Shown here piece by piece: positions 53,459 through 62,095 of a stretch of DNA of 64,000 nucleotides. The notes beneath the pieces were generated by a model. It did not search any database, had not been told where the DNA came from, and saw only the letters and a list, made by a program, of their open reading frames with translations. Origin of the DNA: Nocardia anaemiae NBRC 100462 (lineage in GTDB: Bacteria; Actinomycetota; Actinomycetes; Mycobacteriales; Mycobacteriaceae); the NCBI RefSeq assembly GCF_001612725.1, contig NZ_BDAZ01000008.1, positions 310,001 to 374,000 of the forward strand, read 5' to 3'. The position numbers and the translations under genes are program-made. Within the stretch, counting starts at the first letter, position 1. Each line of letters starts with the position of its first letter.

Positions 53459-55504
53459 TTGAGTTCGTCTGCGCGTTCCGCCCGACTCGGTCGTCGCACT
53501 TTTCTGATCGCGCTCGGCGTGATTCCGGCCACTACCGCGCTGGTCTCTTGCACCCGGGAGCGGTCGGTGCAGCTCACCGGTGTCGATATGCAAGGCGGGG
53601 ATCAGGCGGTTCGTCCGCAGGACGATCTGTTCCGCTACGTCAACGGCGGCTGGCTGCGTGATTATCAGCTGCCGCCGGATAAGCCGTCCTACACCACTTT
53701 CGACGAGGTCGGCGACCGGGTGGAACAGCAGCTGCGGGCGATCATCGACGGCATCCACGACCCGAAGGCCGGGACGGCCGAGCAGCAGATCCGCGATCTC
53801 TACGACGCCCGAGTCGATCTGGCCGAAATCGAGCGGCTCGGCGTGACCCCGCTGGCCGATCTGTTCGCGGCGATCGACGGCGCGGCGACCAAACCGGATC
53901 TGGCCAGGGTGATGGGTGGGCTGCCGATCGGCGGGCTGGTCGGTCTGTCCGTCGGGGCCGATCAGAAGAATTCGGCCGAGTACGTCGCGAATATCTCGCA
54001 GTCCGGTATCGACCCGAATATGGGCGAGAAGTACTACCGCAAGCCCGAATACGCCGAGCAGCGTGCCGCTTATCAGACCTATCTGCAACGCGTCGCCGCT
54101 GGCGCCGGATTTCCCGATCCGGCGGGCACCGCCCAGCGGGTATTCGAACTGGAGACCAAGATCGCCGCCGGTTACTGGGACGACGTTCGGCTGCGCAATC
54201 CCGACGCCGTCTACAACCCGATGAGTTGGACCCAATTGACCGCGCTCGCACCGCAATTCGACTGGGAGCCGTGGCTGGCGGGCAATACCGACCGACCGCG
54301 CGCACTGTTCGAGCGCGTGGTGGTCGGTCAGCCGTCGTTCGTGGCGACGGCCGGAAAACTCTGGGCCGAGGTCGATATCGCGGCCTGGCGGGAGTATCTG
54401 CGCATGGCGGTTGTCAAACAGTTCGCCTCGCTGCTGCCCAAGGCCATTGCCGATGCCGAATTCGATTTCGTCGGCAAGGTGCTGCAGGGCTTGCAGGAGC
54501 GTCCGGAGCTGTGGAAGGACGGCATCGCCACCGTCAATGCGAATCTGGGCCAGCCACTGGGAAAACTCTATGTGGCCGAACACTTTCCGCCTGCCGCCAA
54601 AGAGCGCGCCTTGGCGATGGTCGCCGATCTCATGTCCGCCTACCGGGCCGACTTCGCCGATTCGACCTGGATGTCGCCGCCGACCAGGCAGGCCGCCATC
54701 ACGAAGCTCGACAAAATCGTCACCAAGATCGGCTATCCGGACAACTGGATCGACTATTCGGGATTGACGATCACCCGCGGCAAATTGATCGAATCCGTCT
54801 GCGCCGCACAACGTTTCGAGATCAAGCGCGGATTCGCGCGCCTTGGCAACCCGGTCGACAAGTCCGAATGGCATATGCCGCCGCAGCTGGTGAATGCCCA
54901 ATACGACCCGAATGCCAATTCGATCTCGTTTCCGGCCGCCATTCTGCAGCCCCCGTTCTTCGACTCCGGTGCCGCGAACGCGGTCAATTACGGCGCGATC
55001 GGGGCGGTCGTCGGGCATGAGATCGGGCATGGATTCGACGATCAGGGGTCGCGCTACGACGGCGACGGCAATCTGCGCGACTGGTGGACGCCCGAGGACC
55101 GGGCCGCATTCGAGGCCAAGACCAAGCAGCTCATCGAGCAATACGACGCGCTGGTCCCGGCGGGACTCGACCCGAGCAAGCACGTCGACGGCGCGCTCAC
55201 GGTCGGGGAGAATCTCGCGGATCTGCGCGGTCTCGGTATCGCGCTGGCCGCCCTCGGCATCGCCGATAAACGCGACGGCAGGGCCAACCCGGACAACCGC
55301 ACGCTATTCCTGTCCTGGGCCAGGATCTGGCGGGAGAAGTCGACGAAACAGCACATGGAATTGCGACTGGCCATGGATCCGCACGCGCCCAACGAATTCC
55401 GCTGCAACCAGGTGGTCCGCAATATCGACGAGTTCTACACCACCTTCGCCGTCGGTCCCGGCGACAAGCTGTACCTGCCCCAGGACCAGCGGGGCTCGCT
55501 GTGA
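53459..55504 (+). CDS. M13-family zinc metallopeptidase, Tat lipoprotein (copy 1)
   Basis: This 681-aa neprilysin-like peptidase starts at TTG 53459 with a GGGGG RBS. The N-terminus has twin arginines and a lipobox (RRTFLIALGVIPATTALVSC, Cys31), so it should be exported by Tat and lipid-anchored. The M13 N-terminal domain begins VRPQDDLFRYVNGGWLRDYQ. The catalytic zinc site is VVGHEIGHGFDDQG (near residue 520), and the third ligand is in GENLADLRGL (near 583). The C-terminal EFRCNQVVRNIDEFYTTFAV is the family end. A paralogue follows 98 bp later. Mycobacterial Zmp1 is the best known relative but lacks this lipoprotein signal. Confidence 0.94.
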   Translation: MSSSARSARLGRRTFLIALGVIPATTALVSCTRERSVQLTGVDMQGGDQAVRPQDDLFRYVNGGWLRDYQLPPDKPSYTTFDEVGDRVEQQLRAIIDGIHDPKAGTAEQQIRDLYDARVDLAEIERLGVTPLADLFAAIDGAATKPDLARVMGGLPIGGLVGLSVGADQKNSAEYVANISQSGIDPNMGEKYYRKPEYAEQRAAYQTYLQRVAAGAGFPDPAGTAQRVFELETKIAAGYWDDVRLRNPDAVYNPMSWTQLTALAPQFDWEPWLAGNTDRPRALFERVVVGQPSFVATAGKLWAEVDIAAWREYLRMAVVKQFASLLPKAIADAEFDFVGKVLQGLQERPELWKDGIATVNANLGQPLGKLYVAEHFPPAAKERALAMVADLMSAYRADFADSTWMSPPTRQAAITKLDKIVTKIGYPDNWIDYSGLTITRGKLIESVCAAQRFEIKRGFARLGNPVDKSEWHMPPQLVNAQYDPNANSISFPAAILQPPFFDSGAANAVNYGAIGAVVGHEIGHGFDDQGSRYDGDGNLRDWWTPEDRAAFEAKTKQLIEQYDALVPAGLDPSKHVDGALTVGENLADLRGLGIALAALGIADKRDGRANPDNRTLFLSWARIWREKSTKQHMELRLAMDPHAPNEFRCNQVVRNIDEFYTTFAVGPGDKLYLPQDQRGSL

Positions 55505-55602
55505 TCCGACGGGCTGGCAACGCCGGAGACAGGTAGCCTCGGGCCAGCACTATCGCGCCTGACGAGGATGCGGCCGGGACCGCATCGGGAGAGGAAATCC
55601 TC

Positions 55603-57639
55603 GTGACATCAACCGGTCGTCTCGGTCAGCTGGACCGTCGTGCCTTCTTGGTCGCGCTCGGGGTGGTGCCCGCGGCCCTCGCCCTGGCCTCCTGCTCGAA
55701 GGATGCGCATCCGGTGCAGCTCACCGGGGTCGATATGGGCGGCGCGGACGAGGCGATCCGGCCGCAGGACGATCTGTACCGGCATGTCAACGGCACATGG
55801 CTGCGGGAATACCAGCTGCCGCCGGATAAGTCCACGGTCGGCGCGATCAGCGATGCGAGCGACCAGACGCTGGATCAGCTGCGCGAGATCATCGAGGGCA
55901 TCAAGGATCCGAAGCCGGGTTCCGAGGCGCAGCAGATTCGCGATCTCTACGATGCGCGGCTGGACGAGGCCGCCTTCGAAACGCTCGGCATGACACCGCT
56001 GACCGATCTGTTCGCCAAGATCGATGGCGCGGCGACCAAACCGGATCTGGCCAAGGTGATGGCCGAGCTGCCGATCGCCGGGCTGATCGGCATCGGAGTC
56101 GGCATCGACCGCAAGGACTCCAATGCCTATATCCCCACCATCAGTCAGTCGGGTATCGCGCTGAGCGAGCAGTATTACCGCAAGCCCGAATACACCAAAC
56201 AGCTCGCTGGCTACAAGGCCTACCTCGAGAAGATGTCCGAGGGCGCGGGCTTCACCGATCCGGCGGGGATCGCGCAGCGCATGGTCGATCTGGAGACCAA
56301 GATCGCTGCGGCGCATTGGGACAGCGTGCGCAATCGCAATACCGATGCCACCTACAACGTGATGAGCTGGCACGATCTGGTCGCGCTCGGACCGCAATTC
56401 GACTGGGATCCGTGGATGGCGGGCAATACCGACCGACCGCGCTCGCTGTTCGACAAGATCGTGGTGTCACAACCGTCCTTCGTGACCGCGGCCGCGCGCC
56501 TGTGGGCAGACACCGATATCACGCTGTGGCGAGAGTTCCTGCGGGTCAATGTGGTTGCGGAATACGCCCGTTTCCTGCCGAAGGCGATCCGCGACGCGCG
56601 GTTCGAATTCGTCGGCAAGGTGCTCAGCGGACTCGAGGACCGGCCGGAGACCTGGAAGTCCGCGGTCGGCGTCGTCAACGACAATCTCGGTGACCAACTC
56701 GGCAAACTGTATGTGGACAAGCACTTTCCGCCCGCCGCCAAGGATCGGGCCAAGGAAATGGTGGCCGACCTCATGGCCGCCTATCGGGAGAACTTCACCA
56801 ACTCCACCTGGATGTCGAAGCCGACCAGGGACGCATCGATCGTCAAGCTGGACAAGATCGAGGCCAGGATCGGATATCCGGATAAGTGGGACGACTACTC
56901 CGCGCTGAAGATCACCCGCGGCAAGCTGATCGAATCCCTGCGCGCGGTCAATGCTTTCGAATCCAAGAAGGCGTTCAACCGGCTCGGTACTCCGGTCGAC
57001 AAGTCCGAATGGGGCATGTCGCCGCAGACCGTCAATGCCTACTACTCACCCACCAGCAACCAGATCACCTTCCCCGCCGCTTATCTGCAGCCGCCGTTCT
57101 TCGACAAGGACGCGACCACGGCGGTCAATTACGGTGCCGTCGGTGCGACCATCGGCCACGAGATCGGCCATGGCTTCGACGATCAGGGTCGCAAATACGA
57201 TGCCAGCGGTAATCGCAGCGACTGGTGGACACCAGAGGACCTGGCCGCATTCGAGGCCAAGACCAAACAGCTGATCGACCAATTCGACGTGCTGGTGCCC
57301 GAGGGCCTCGATCCCAAATACCACGTCGACGGCGCACTGACCGTCGGTGAAAACCTCGCCGACCTGCGCGGCCTGCAAATCGCCGTCGAGGCCTACCGCA
57401 TCGCCGCCAAGCGCGAGGGCATCGACCCCGACTACCAGCAGATGTTCTTCTCCTACGCCCGCAGCTGGCGGGAAAAGCAGACCGAGGAAGCCACCATCAG
57501 CCAACTACAGGACGTCCACTCCGCCAACGAATTCCGCTGCAACCAGATCGTCCGCAATATCGCCCAGTTCTACAACACCTTCGGCGTCAAGGAAGGCGAC
57601 AAACTCTTACTCCCCGAAAATCAGCGCATCACTCTCTGA
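55603..57639 (+). CDS. M13-family zinc metallopeptidase, Tat lipoprotein (copy 2)
   Basis: This 678-aa paralogue of the preceding gene is clearly alignable over its whole length. The signal is LDRRAFLVALGVVPAALALA with the lipobox Cys31. Zinc ligands are in IGHEIGHGFDDQG and GENLADLRGLQIAVEAYRIA. It starts at GTG 55603 behind GAGAGGAAATCCTC. Differences are concentrated in the N-terminal lid domain, which shapes substrate choice, so the pair may have divided substrates. A palindromic terminator lies at 57809-57837. Confidence 0.93.
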   Translation: MTSTGRLGQLDRRAFLVALGVVPAALALASCSKDAHPVQLTGVDMGGADEAIRPQDDLYRHVNGTWLREYQLPPDKSTVGAISDASDQTLDQLREIIEGIKDPKPGSEAQQIRDLYDARLDEAAFETLGMTPLTDLFAKIDGAATKPDLAKVMAELPIAGLIGIGVGIDRKDSNAYIPTISQSGIALSEQYYRKPEYTKQLAGYKAYLEKMSEGAGFTDPAGIAQRMVDLETKIAAAHWDSVRNRNTDATYNVMSWHDLVALGPQFDWDPWMAGNTDRPRSLFDKIVVSQPSFVTAAARLWADTDITLWREFLRVNVVAEYARFLPKAIRDARFEFVGKVLSGLEDRPETWKSAVGVVNDNLGDQLGKLYVDKHFPPAAKDRAKEMVADLMAAYRENFTNSTWMSKPTRDASIVKLDKIEARIGYPDKWDDYSALKITRGKLIESLRAVNAFESKKAFNRLGTPVDKSEWGMSPQTVNAYYSPTSNQITFPAAYLQPPFFDKDATTAVNYGAVGATIGHEIGHGFDDQGRKYDASGNRSDWWTPEDLAAFEAKTKQLIDQFDVLVPEGLDPKYHVDGALTVGENLADLRGLQIAVEAYRIAAKREGIDPDYQQMFFSYARSWREKQTEEATISQLQDVHSANEFRCNQIVRNIAQFYNTFGVKEGDKLLLPENQRITL

Positions 57640-57681
57640 AACCCATCTCGAAGCAGTCCTGGCCCATGCTGGGCTGCTTTG

Positions 57682-57808
57682 TTATCGAACCAGGTCCGCG
57701 AAGCTGATCTCGCCCAGCACGACGTGCTCGAGCTGGACGAATCCGTCGCGATGCAAACGGTGCAGGCGGTAGTCGACCGCGCCGGTGGCGATCGTCGGAT
57801 TGGTATGA
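57682..57808 (-). pseudogene. Possible 3' remnant of a gene
   Basis: A minus-strand frame ending in TAA at 57682 encodes FHTNPTIATGAVDYRLHRLH and RDGFVQLEHVVLGEISFADL with strong third-position GC bias but no start codon, and it begins exactly at the terminator stem. It looks like the last about 40 codons of a lost gene. Family not recognised. Confidence 0.35.
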
Positions 57809-57837
57809 AATGAGCCCGGCTGTGTGCCGGGCTCATT
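57809..57837. terminator. Hairpin serving the Gly-rich secreted protein gene
   Basis: AATGAGCCCGGC (57809-57820), TGTGT loop and GCCGGGCTCATT (57826-57837) form a perfect 12-bp stem about 50 bp beyond the stop of the minus-strand gene. With flanking A/T bases it can act in both directions. Confidence 0.8.
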
Positions 57838-57887
57838 CGGAGGCGAGACGCCGCTGGGAAATGGCTTCGCCGCTGACGCGACTCGGG

Positions 57888-58217
57888 TCAGAAGGCGCTG
57901 CCGGTGGAGGGGCGGGGGAAGTAGCCGGGCCAGCCGGGGTAGAAGCCGGGGTAGCTCGGGTAGCCGGGGTAGCTGTGGTGGCCCCAACCGCCCCAACCGC
58001 CGTGACCCCAGCCGCCGAAGCCGCCGTGGCCCCATCCGCCGTGGCCGTGGATATCTTCGGCCTGATCTACCAGCACGATTGCCGGGCCCTGGGTGTCGGT
58101 CGTATCGGCGAGCGCCGGGCCGGCCAGCGCGGCGATCGGGGCCAGGGCCAGGGCGGAGGTGATGGCGATACGGGCGACCATGGGCCGGACGCGTCGGGCG
58201 GAACTCTTTTGGTTCAT
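57888..58217 (-). CDS. Small secreted Gly/His/Trp/Tyr-rich protein
   Basis: The 109-aa protein starts at ATG 58217 behind GAGGTTAGTTCCG. A Sec signal peptide covers residues 1-37 (IAITSALALAPIAALAGPAL, cleavage after ALA). The mature part starts with an acidic stretch (LVDQAEDIHG) and continues with HGGWGHGGFGGWGHGGWGGW and a YPGYPSYPGFYPGWPGYFPR run. Such His/Trp/Tyr-rich chains can bind metals or phase-separate. It lies divergently beside the iron-regulated siderophore-binding gene, so a metal-linked role is possible. No family is known to me. Confidence 0.78.
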   Translation of the reverse strand: MNQKSSARRVRPMVARIAITSALALAPIAALAGPALADTTDTQGPAIVLVDQAEDIHGHGGWGHGGFGGWGHGGWGGWGHHSYPGYPSYPGFYPGWPGYFPRPSTGSAF

Positions 58218-58410
58218 CGGAACTAACCTCAATTCGGTATGCGTCAGTCGTGCGAAGACCCGGATGTTCGCGGGTTCGACGTCGATGCCTCCCGGTCGAG
58301 AGGATCATTTATTGACGTCATTCAACGTACCGCTAGATAGCGGCACGTTCAATAGGTTCACAACAGATGACATGACAGCGACCCACAAGCAGGAAAGTAA
58401 GGCCAGCAAT

Positions 58411-58429
58411 GTAGGTTAGGCTGGCCTAC
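58411..58429. promoter_or_regulatory. IdeR/DtxR-type iron box
   Basis: GTAGGTTAGGCTGGCCTAC matches 15 of 19 bases of the iron-box consensus TTAGGTTAGGCTAACCTAA. It lies 61 bp before the siderophore-binding protein gene and predicts repression by iron-loaded IdeR. The divergent Gly-rich gene may also be affected. Confidence 0.8.
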
Positions 58430-58489
58430 GCTATCTGCGGCTCGAAAGAGCCGAGTCGGGGAATTCCCTCGATGAAGGAGAGGGTGACA

Positions 58490-59473
58490 ATGCAGTCTGT
58501 TCGGACGTCTCGTGGCTGGCAGCGGGCGGCGGTCGCCGTGCTGGCCGGTGCGCTGAGCATGGGTATCGCCGCCTGCGGGTCGTCGAGCGATGACGCGGAA
58601 TCCGACGGTGGCGCACCCGTCACCATCACTCACGCGCGCGGTACGACAACGGTCCAAGGCAGCCCGAAAAAGATTGTCACGCTGGGGAATCAGTGGCTGG
58701 ATTCGACCCTGGCGCTCGGTGTGACGCCGGTCGGCTATGTCGACAATGTCGCCTCGATATCCAAGAGCACCCCCGCATGGGAGCCGAAGTCGCTCGAATC
58801 GGCGAAGGCCTTGAATACCACCGGCAATATCGCCGAGCAGGTCGCGGCATTGGAGCCGGATCTGATTCTGGTGGACGGCTTCCTGGCCGACCAGAAAACC
58901 TATGACGAGCTGTCCAAGGTCGCCCCAACGCTGCCCGCACTCACCTCCTCGTCCATCCAACGCTGGCAGGACCTGGTGACCACGCTCGGCAAGGTACTGC
59001 ACAAAGAAGATGACGCGACGCGCGTGATCGCCGATGTGGACAAGAAGGTGGAATCCATCGGCCAGGCCAATCCGGGCCTGAAGGGCAAAACCTTCGCGAG
59101 CACCTGGTTGGCCAGTCCGGCACAGCTGATGGTGCTGACCGATCCGAATGACGGGTCGACCAAGATCTTCACCCAGCTGGGTTTGACCATCCCGAAGAAC
59201 CTCACCGATCAGCCGTCGAATCAGGGCAGGCTCGCGCTGTCGCCGGAGCGAGTCGACGAGCTCACCGCCGATCTGCTGCTCGCGGGCTACTCCCCCGGTA
59301 TGGACGACAAGTACCGGCAGCTGCCCGGCTACGCCGATCTGCCCGCGGTGCAGAAGGGCTCGGTGGTCTTCCTCACGGTGCAGGAGATCAGCGCCGTCAA
59401 CCAGCCGACCGCCCTGTCGCTGCCCTACCTGCTGAACAAGTTGCAGCCCGCCTTCGCCAACGCGGCGAAATAG
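58490..59473 (+). CDS. Iron-siderophore ABC transporter substrate-binding lipoprotein (FecB/FepB-like)
   Basis: The 327-aa class III binding protein starts at ATG 58490, preceded by AAGGAGAGGGTGACA; an ATG 18 bp earlier has no RBS. The lipoprotein signal ends at Cys29 (SMGIAAC). The periplasmic-binding fold shows KIVTLGNQWLDSTLALGVTP near the start, then NIAEQVAALEPDLILVDGFL and AEYSPGM-like AGYSPGMDDKYRQLPGYADL. The iron box upstream supports a ferric-siderophore role. The matching permease and ATPase genes are not next to it. Confidence 0.9.
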   Translation: MQSVRTSRGWQRAAVAVLAGALSMGIAACGSSSDDAESDGGAPVTITHARGTTTVQGSPKKIVTLGNQWLDSTLALGVTPVGYVDNVASISKSTPAWEPKSLESAKALNTTGNIAEQVAALEPDLILVDGFLADQKTYDELSKVAPTLPALTSSSIQRWQDLVTTLGKVLHKEDDATRVIADVDKKVESIGQANPGLKGKTFASTWLASPAQLMVLTDPNDGSTKIFTQLGLTIPKNLTDQPSNQGRLALSPERVDELTADLLLAGYSPGMDDKYRQLPGYADLPAVQKGSVVFLTVQEISAVNQPTALSLPYLLNKLQPAFANAAK

Positions 59474-59475
59474 GT

Positions 59476-61245
59476 TCAGCGCGCGGCGACGAGTTCGTCG
59501 GCCTCGGCGAGTTCGGCCAATTCCTCCTCGATGTACTTATCGCCCGCGAAGTACGACGCCGCGGCGGCCAGGAACATCATCACGGCAGCCGAGACGAACA
59601 CCACGATCAGACCCGAGTGGAACGGTCCGGTGAGCAGATGCGGGAAGAACTCCTGACCGGTGAGGGTGTCCGCGTTGACCCCGGGCTTGGCCAATTCGCC
59701 ACTGGGACCGAGCAATTCCTGGATCGGGTTGTAGCCGAGGAAGGCGGCGAACATGCTCGCGACGGGCGGCAGGTCGGCGAGCTGGGACGCGGCGCCCGCG
59801 GATACGCCCTGGGCGCGCAGACCGCTGTCGAGGGCCGAGGGCAGGCTGGCGGCGAGGCCGACGACCATGAGCGAGAAGAAGATTCCCATCGACAGCGCAT
59901 TGCCGCCGTTGAACAGGGTGCCCCGCATACCGGATGCCGCACCGCGCTGGGACGCGGGCACGCTCGACATGATGGCGGCGGTATTCGGCGAGAAGAACAG
60001 TCCGCAGCCGATGCCGTTGAGCAGCACGATCGCGGCGAATACCCAATAGTTGAAGTCGACCGGGATGACGAGCAGCAGCAGGAAAGTGAGCCCGGCCAGC
60101 GCCGCACCGCCGGTGGTGAACCGCCGCGATCCATAGCGGTCCGACAGCCAGCCCGAAACCGGTCCGGCGGCAAGGAATCCCACGGTCAGCGGCAGCAGAT
60201 AGATACCGGCCCACAGCGGCGTCGATTCGTAGTCGTAGCCGTGTAGCGGCAACCAGATGCCCTGCAGCCAGATGATCAGCATGAACTGCATGCCGCCGCG
60301 GCCGATCGAGACCATCAGATTGGCGAAATTGCCGAGGCCGAATGCGCGGTTGCCGAACAGCGCGAGGTGGAACATCGGTTCGGCGACCTTGGTCTCCACC
60401 ACGCAGAACGCCGCCAGCAGTGCGATGCCGCCGAGCACCGCACCGAGCACCCAGGGATTGGACCAGCCGGTGGGGTGGCCGCCGTAGGGCTGGATGCCGT
60501 AGGTGATACCAGTCAGCAGTGCGGTCAGACCGAGGCCGAAGGTGATGGTGCCCGCCCAGTCGACCTTGCCCTTGGTGCGCGTGCCAACCTCGTGCAGCGA
60601 CCGGTAGGACCAGATCGAGCCGATTACGGCGATCGGCACGCTGACCCAGAACACCGCGCGCCAATCCCATTCCGACAGCACGCCGCCGATGATCAGTCCG
60701 AGGAACGAGCCCGCGACCGCGGCGACCATATTGATGCCGAGCGCGGTACCGCGCTGTTTGGCCGGGAAAGCGTCGGTGAGGATGGCCGTCGAATTGGCCG
60801 TCAGCATGGCGCCGCCGATGCCCTGCAGCACACGCCAGACGATGATCCACATCGCGCCCGAACCACCGTGGAACGGATCGAAGGACAGCGCGACCGAGGT
60901 CACCGCGAAGACCGCGAAACCGAGGTTGTAGATCCGGACGCGGCCGAAGATATCGCCGAGCCGCCCGAACATCACCACGAGCACCGCGGTGACGAGCAGA
61001 TAGCCCATCAGCATCCACAGCAGATAGCCGACATTGCCCGCCTCCAGCGGATTCAGTCCGATACCTCGAAAGATCGCGGGCAGCGAGATCAGCACGATCG
61101 AGGCGTTGACCGCACTCAGCAACACACCGAGGGTGGTGTTGGTCAGGGCGATCCATTTGTAGTTCGGATGGTCCCGGTCGTAGCGCAGGCGACGGCGAAT
61201 GGTCTGGACATCATCCAGGTCGAGATCGGCGGATGGAATCGTCAC
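59476..61245 (-). CDS. DHA2-family MFS exporter (EmrB/QacA type, 14 TM)
   Basis: The 589-aa drug/H+ antiporter-like protein starts at GTG 61245 with AAGGGG upstream. It has fourteen predicted helices. Motif A is seen in VMFGRLGDIFGRVRIYNLGF, motif C-like glycines in LGINMVAAVAGSFLGLIIGG, and LQGIGGAMLTANSTAILTDA in TM4. A large periplasmic loop (about 470-540) precedes the last helix, as in mycobacterial homologues. It is convergent with the siderophore-binding gene, with only two bases between stops. The palindromic operator upstream suggests control by a TetR/MarR-type repressor. A siderophore or drug exporter is possible. Confidence 0.9.
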   Translation of the reverse strand: MTIPSADLDLDDVQTIRRRLRYDRDHPNYKWIALTNTTLGVLLSAVNASIVLISLPAIFRGIGLNPLEAGNVGYLLWMLMGYLLVTAVLVVMFGRLGDIFGRVRIYNLGFAVFAVTSVALSFDPFHGGSGAMWIIVWRVLQGIGGAMLTANSTAILTDAFPAKQRGTALGINMVAAVAGSFLGLIIGGVLSEWDWRAVFWVSVPIAVIGSIWSYRSLHEVGTRTKGKVDWAGTITFGLGLTALLTGITYGIQPYGGHPTGWSNPWVLGAVLGGIALLAAFCVVETKVAEPMFHLALFGNRAFGLGNFANLMVSIGRGGMQFMLIIWLQGIWLPLHGYDYESTPLWAGIYLLPLTVGFLAAGPVSGWLSDRYGSRRFTTGGAALAGLTFLLLLVIPVDFNYWVFAAIVLLNGIGCGLFFSPNTAAIMSSVPASQRGAASGMRGTLFNGGNALSMGIFFSLMVVGLAASLPSALDSGLRAQGVSAGAASQLADLPPVASMFAAFLGYNPIQELLGPSGELAKPGVNADTLTGQEFFPHLLTGPFHSGLIVVFVSAAVMMFLAAAASYFAGDKYIEEELAELAEADELVAAR

Positions 61246-61275
61246 GGCAGCCCCTTGCTGATTGTTACCTCAGGA

Positions 61276-61302
61276 AACTATATAGTTAGCCGATGTAACT
61301 AT
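61276..61302. promoter_or_regulatory. Operator-like palindromes upstream of the DHA2 exporter
   Basis: AACTATATAGTT (61276-61287) is a perfect 12-bp palindrome, and ATAGTTA (61282-61288) pairs with TAACTAT (61296-61302) across seven bases, so three half-sites occur within 27 bp. The AT-rich box lies 31 bp before the start and includes a TATAGT that could be the -10. A TetR- or MarR-family operator is likely. Confidence 0.7.
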
Positions 61303-61330
61303 CAACAAGAGGCCCCGCTCAGTGGACTGC

Positions 61331-62095
61331 TCAGCCCGCCGCGGCCTTGCGGTAGCCGCGTACCGCGAAGGCGCCGAAGACCAGGGCGAGCCCCGCCGAC
61401 CAGGCAATGGTCTGCAGCAACGGATTGACGATGGGGCCGCCGAGCGTGCAGCCGCGCATTGCCTCGATGGCGCAGCTCATCGGCTGGACGCGCACTACGG
61501 GCTGCAGCCAACCCGGATAGTTCTCCAGCGGTGCGAATCCGGAATTGAAGAACATCCCGAGCAGCACGAGCGCCGAGAACAACTGCACGACCTTGTCGCC
61601 CGCCTTGCTGACGCCGACCGTGATCACCATGGTGGCGAAGCCGGGAATCAGCAGCACCGGAACGGCCAGCGCACCGAGCACACCGGGCCAGCCCTGCTCG
61701 AAACGCAATCCCAGCGCGACGCCGATGACGACCACGATGATCGTCGCGATCAAGGTGCGTCCGCATTCGGCGAGCAGCCTGCCGATCAGTCCGGCCGCGC
61801 GGTGCACCGGCAGCACCCAGATGCGCCGCAGCAGACCGCTTTCCCGCTCCGCGTAGAGCGAAAGGCCGGTGCCCATGGCGCCGTACATCGCGCCGGTGAC
61901 CGCGATCATCGGGACGAAACCGTAGATGGCGTCCACGCCGGAGGATGCGCTGAGGAATTTGTTCAGCACCAGTTGGTACATCAACAGCAATAGCACCGGC
62001 AGGATCAGCGTCGAGGTCAGCACCTCCTGCTCGCGCGGCCAGCGGCGCAGCAGTCGGCCCATTTCGACCAAGCTCTGGTCGATCAGTGTTCTCAC
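61331..62095 (-). CDS. ABC-2 type transporter permease (second permease)
   Basis: The 254-aa integral membrane protein starts at GTG 62095, overlapping the preceding permease stop (GTGA). It has six helices. The ABC-2 signature region is present (ERESGLLRRIWVLPVHRAAG, then GMFFNSGFAPLENYPGWLQP and RVQPMSCAIEAMRGCTLGGP). It is related to DrrB/DrrC-type exporters, and with the upstream ATPase and permease it makes a heterodimeric exporter. Confidence 0.9.
   Translation of the reverse strand: MRTLIDQSLVEMGRLLRRWPREQEVLTSTLILPVLLLLMYQLVLNKFLSASSGVDAIYGFVPMIAVTGAMYGAMGTGLSLYAERESGLLRRIWVLPVHRAAGLIGRLLAECGRTLIATIIVVVIGVALGLRFEQGWPGVLGALAVPVLLIPGFATMVITVGVSKAGDKVVQLFSALVLLGMFFNSGFAPLENYPGWLQPVVRVQPMSCAIEAMRGCTLGGPIVNPLLQTIAWSAGLALVFGAFAVRGYRKAAAG

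Noticed and set aside
59537..61156. 539-codon minus frame inside the DHA2 exporter
   Set aside because: Arg/Asp-rich out-of-frame shadow of a gene with clear MFS motifs.
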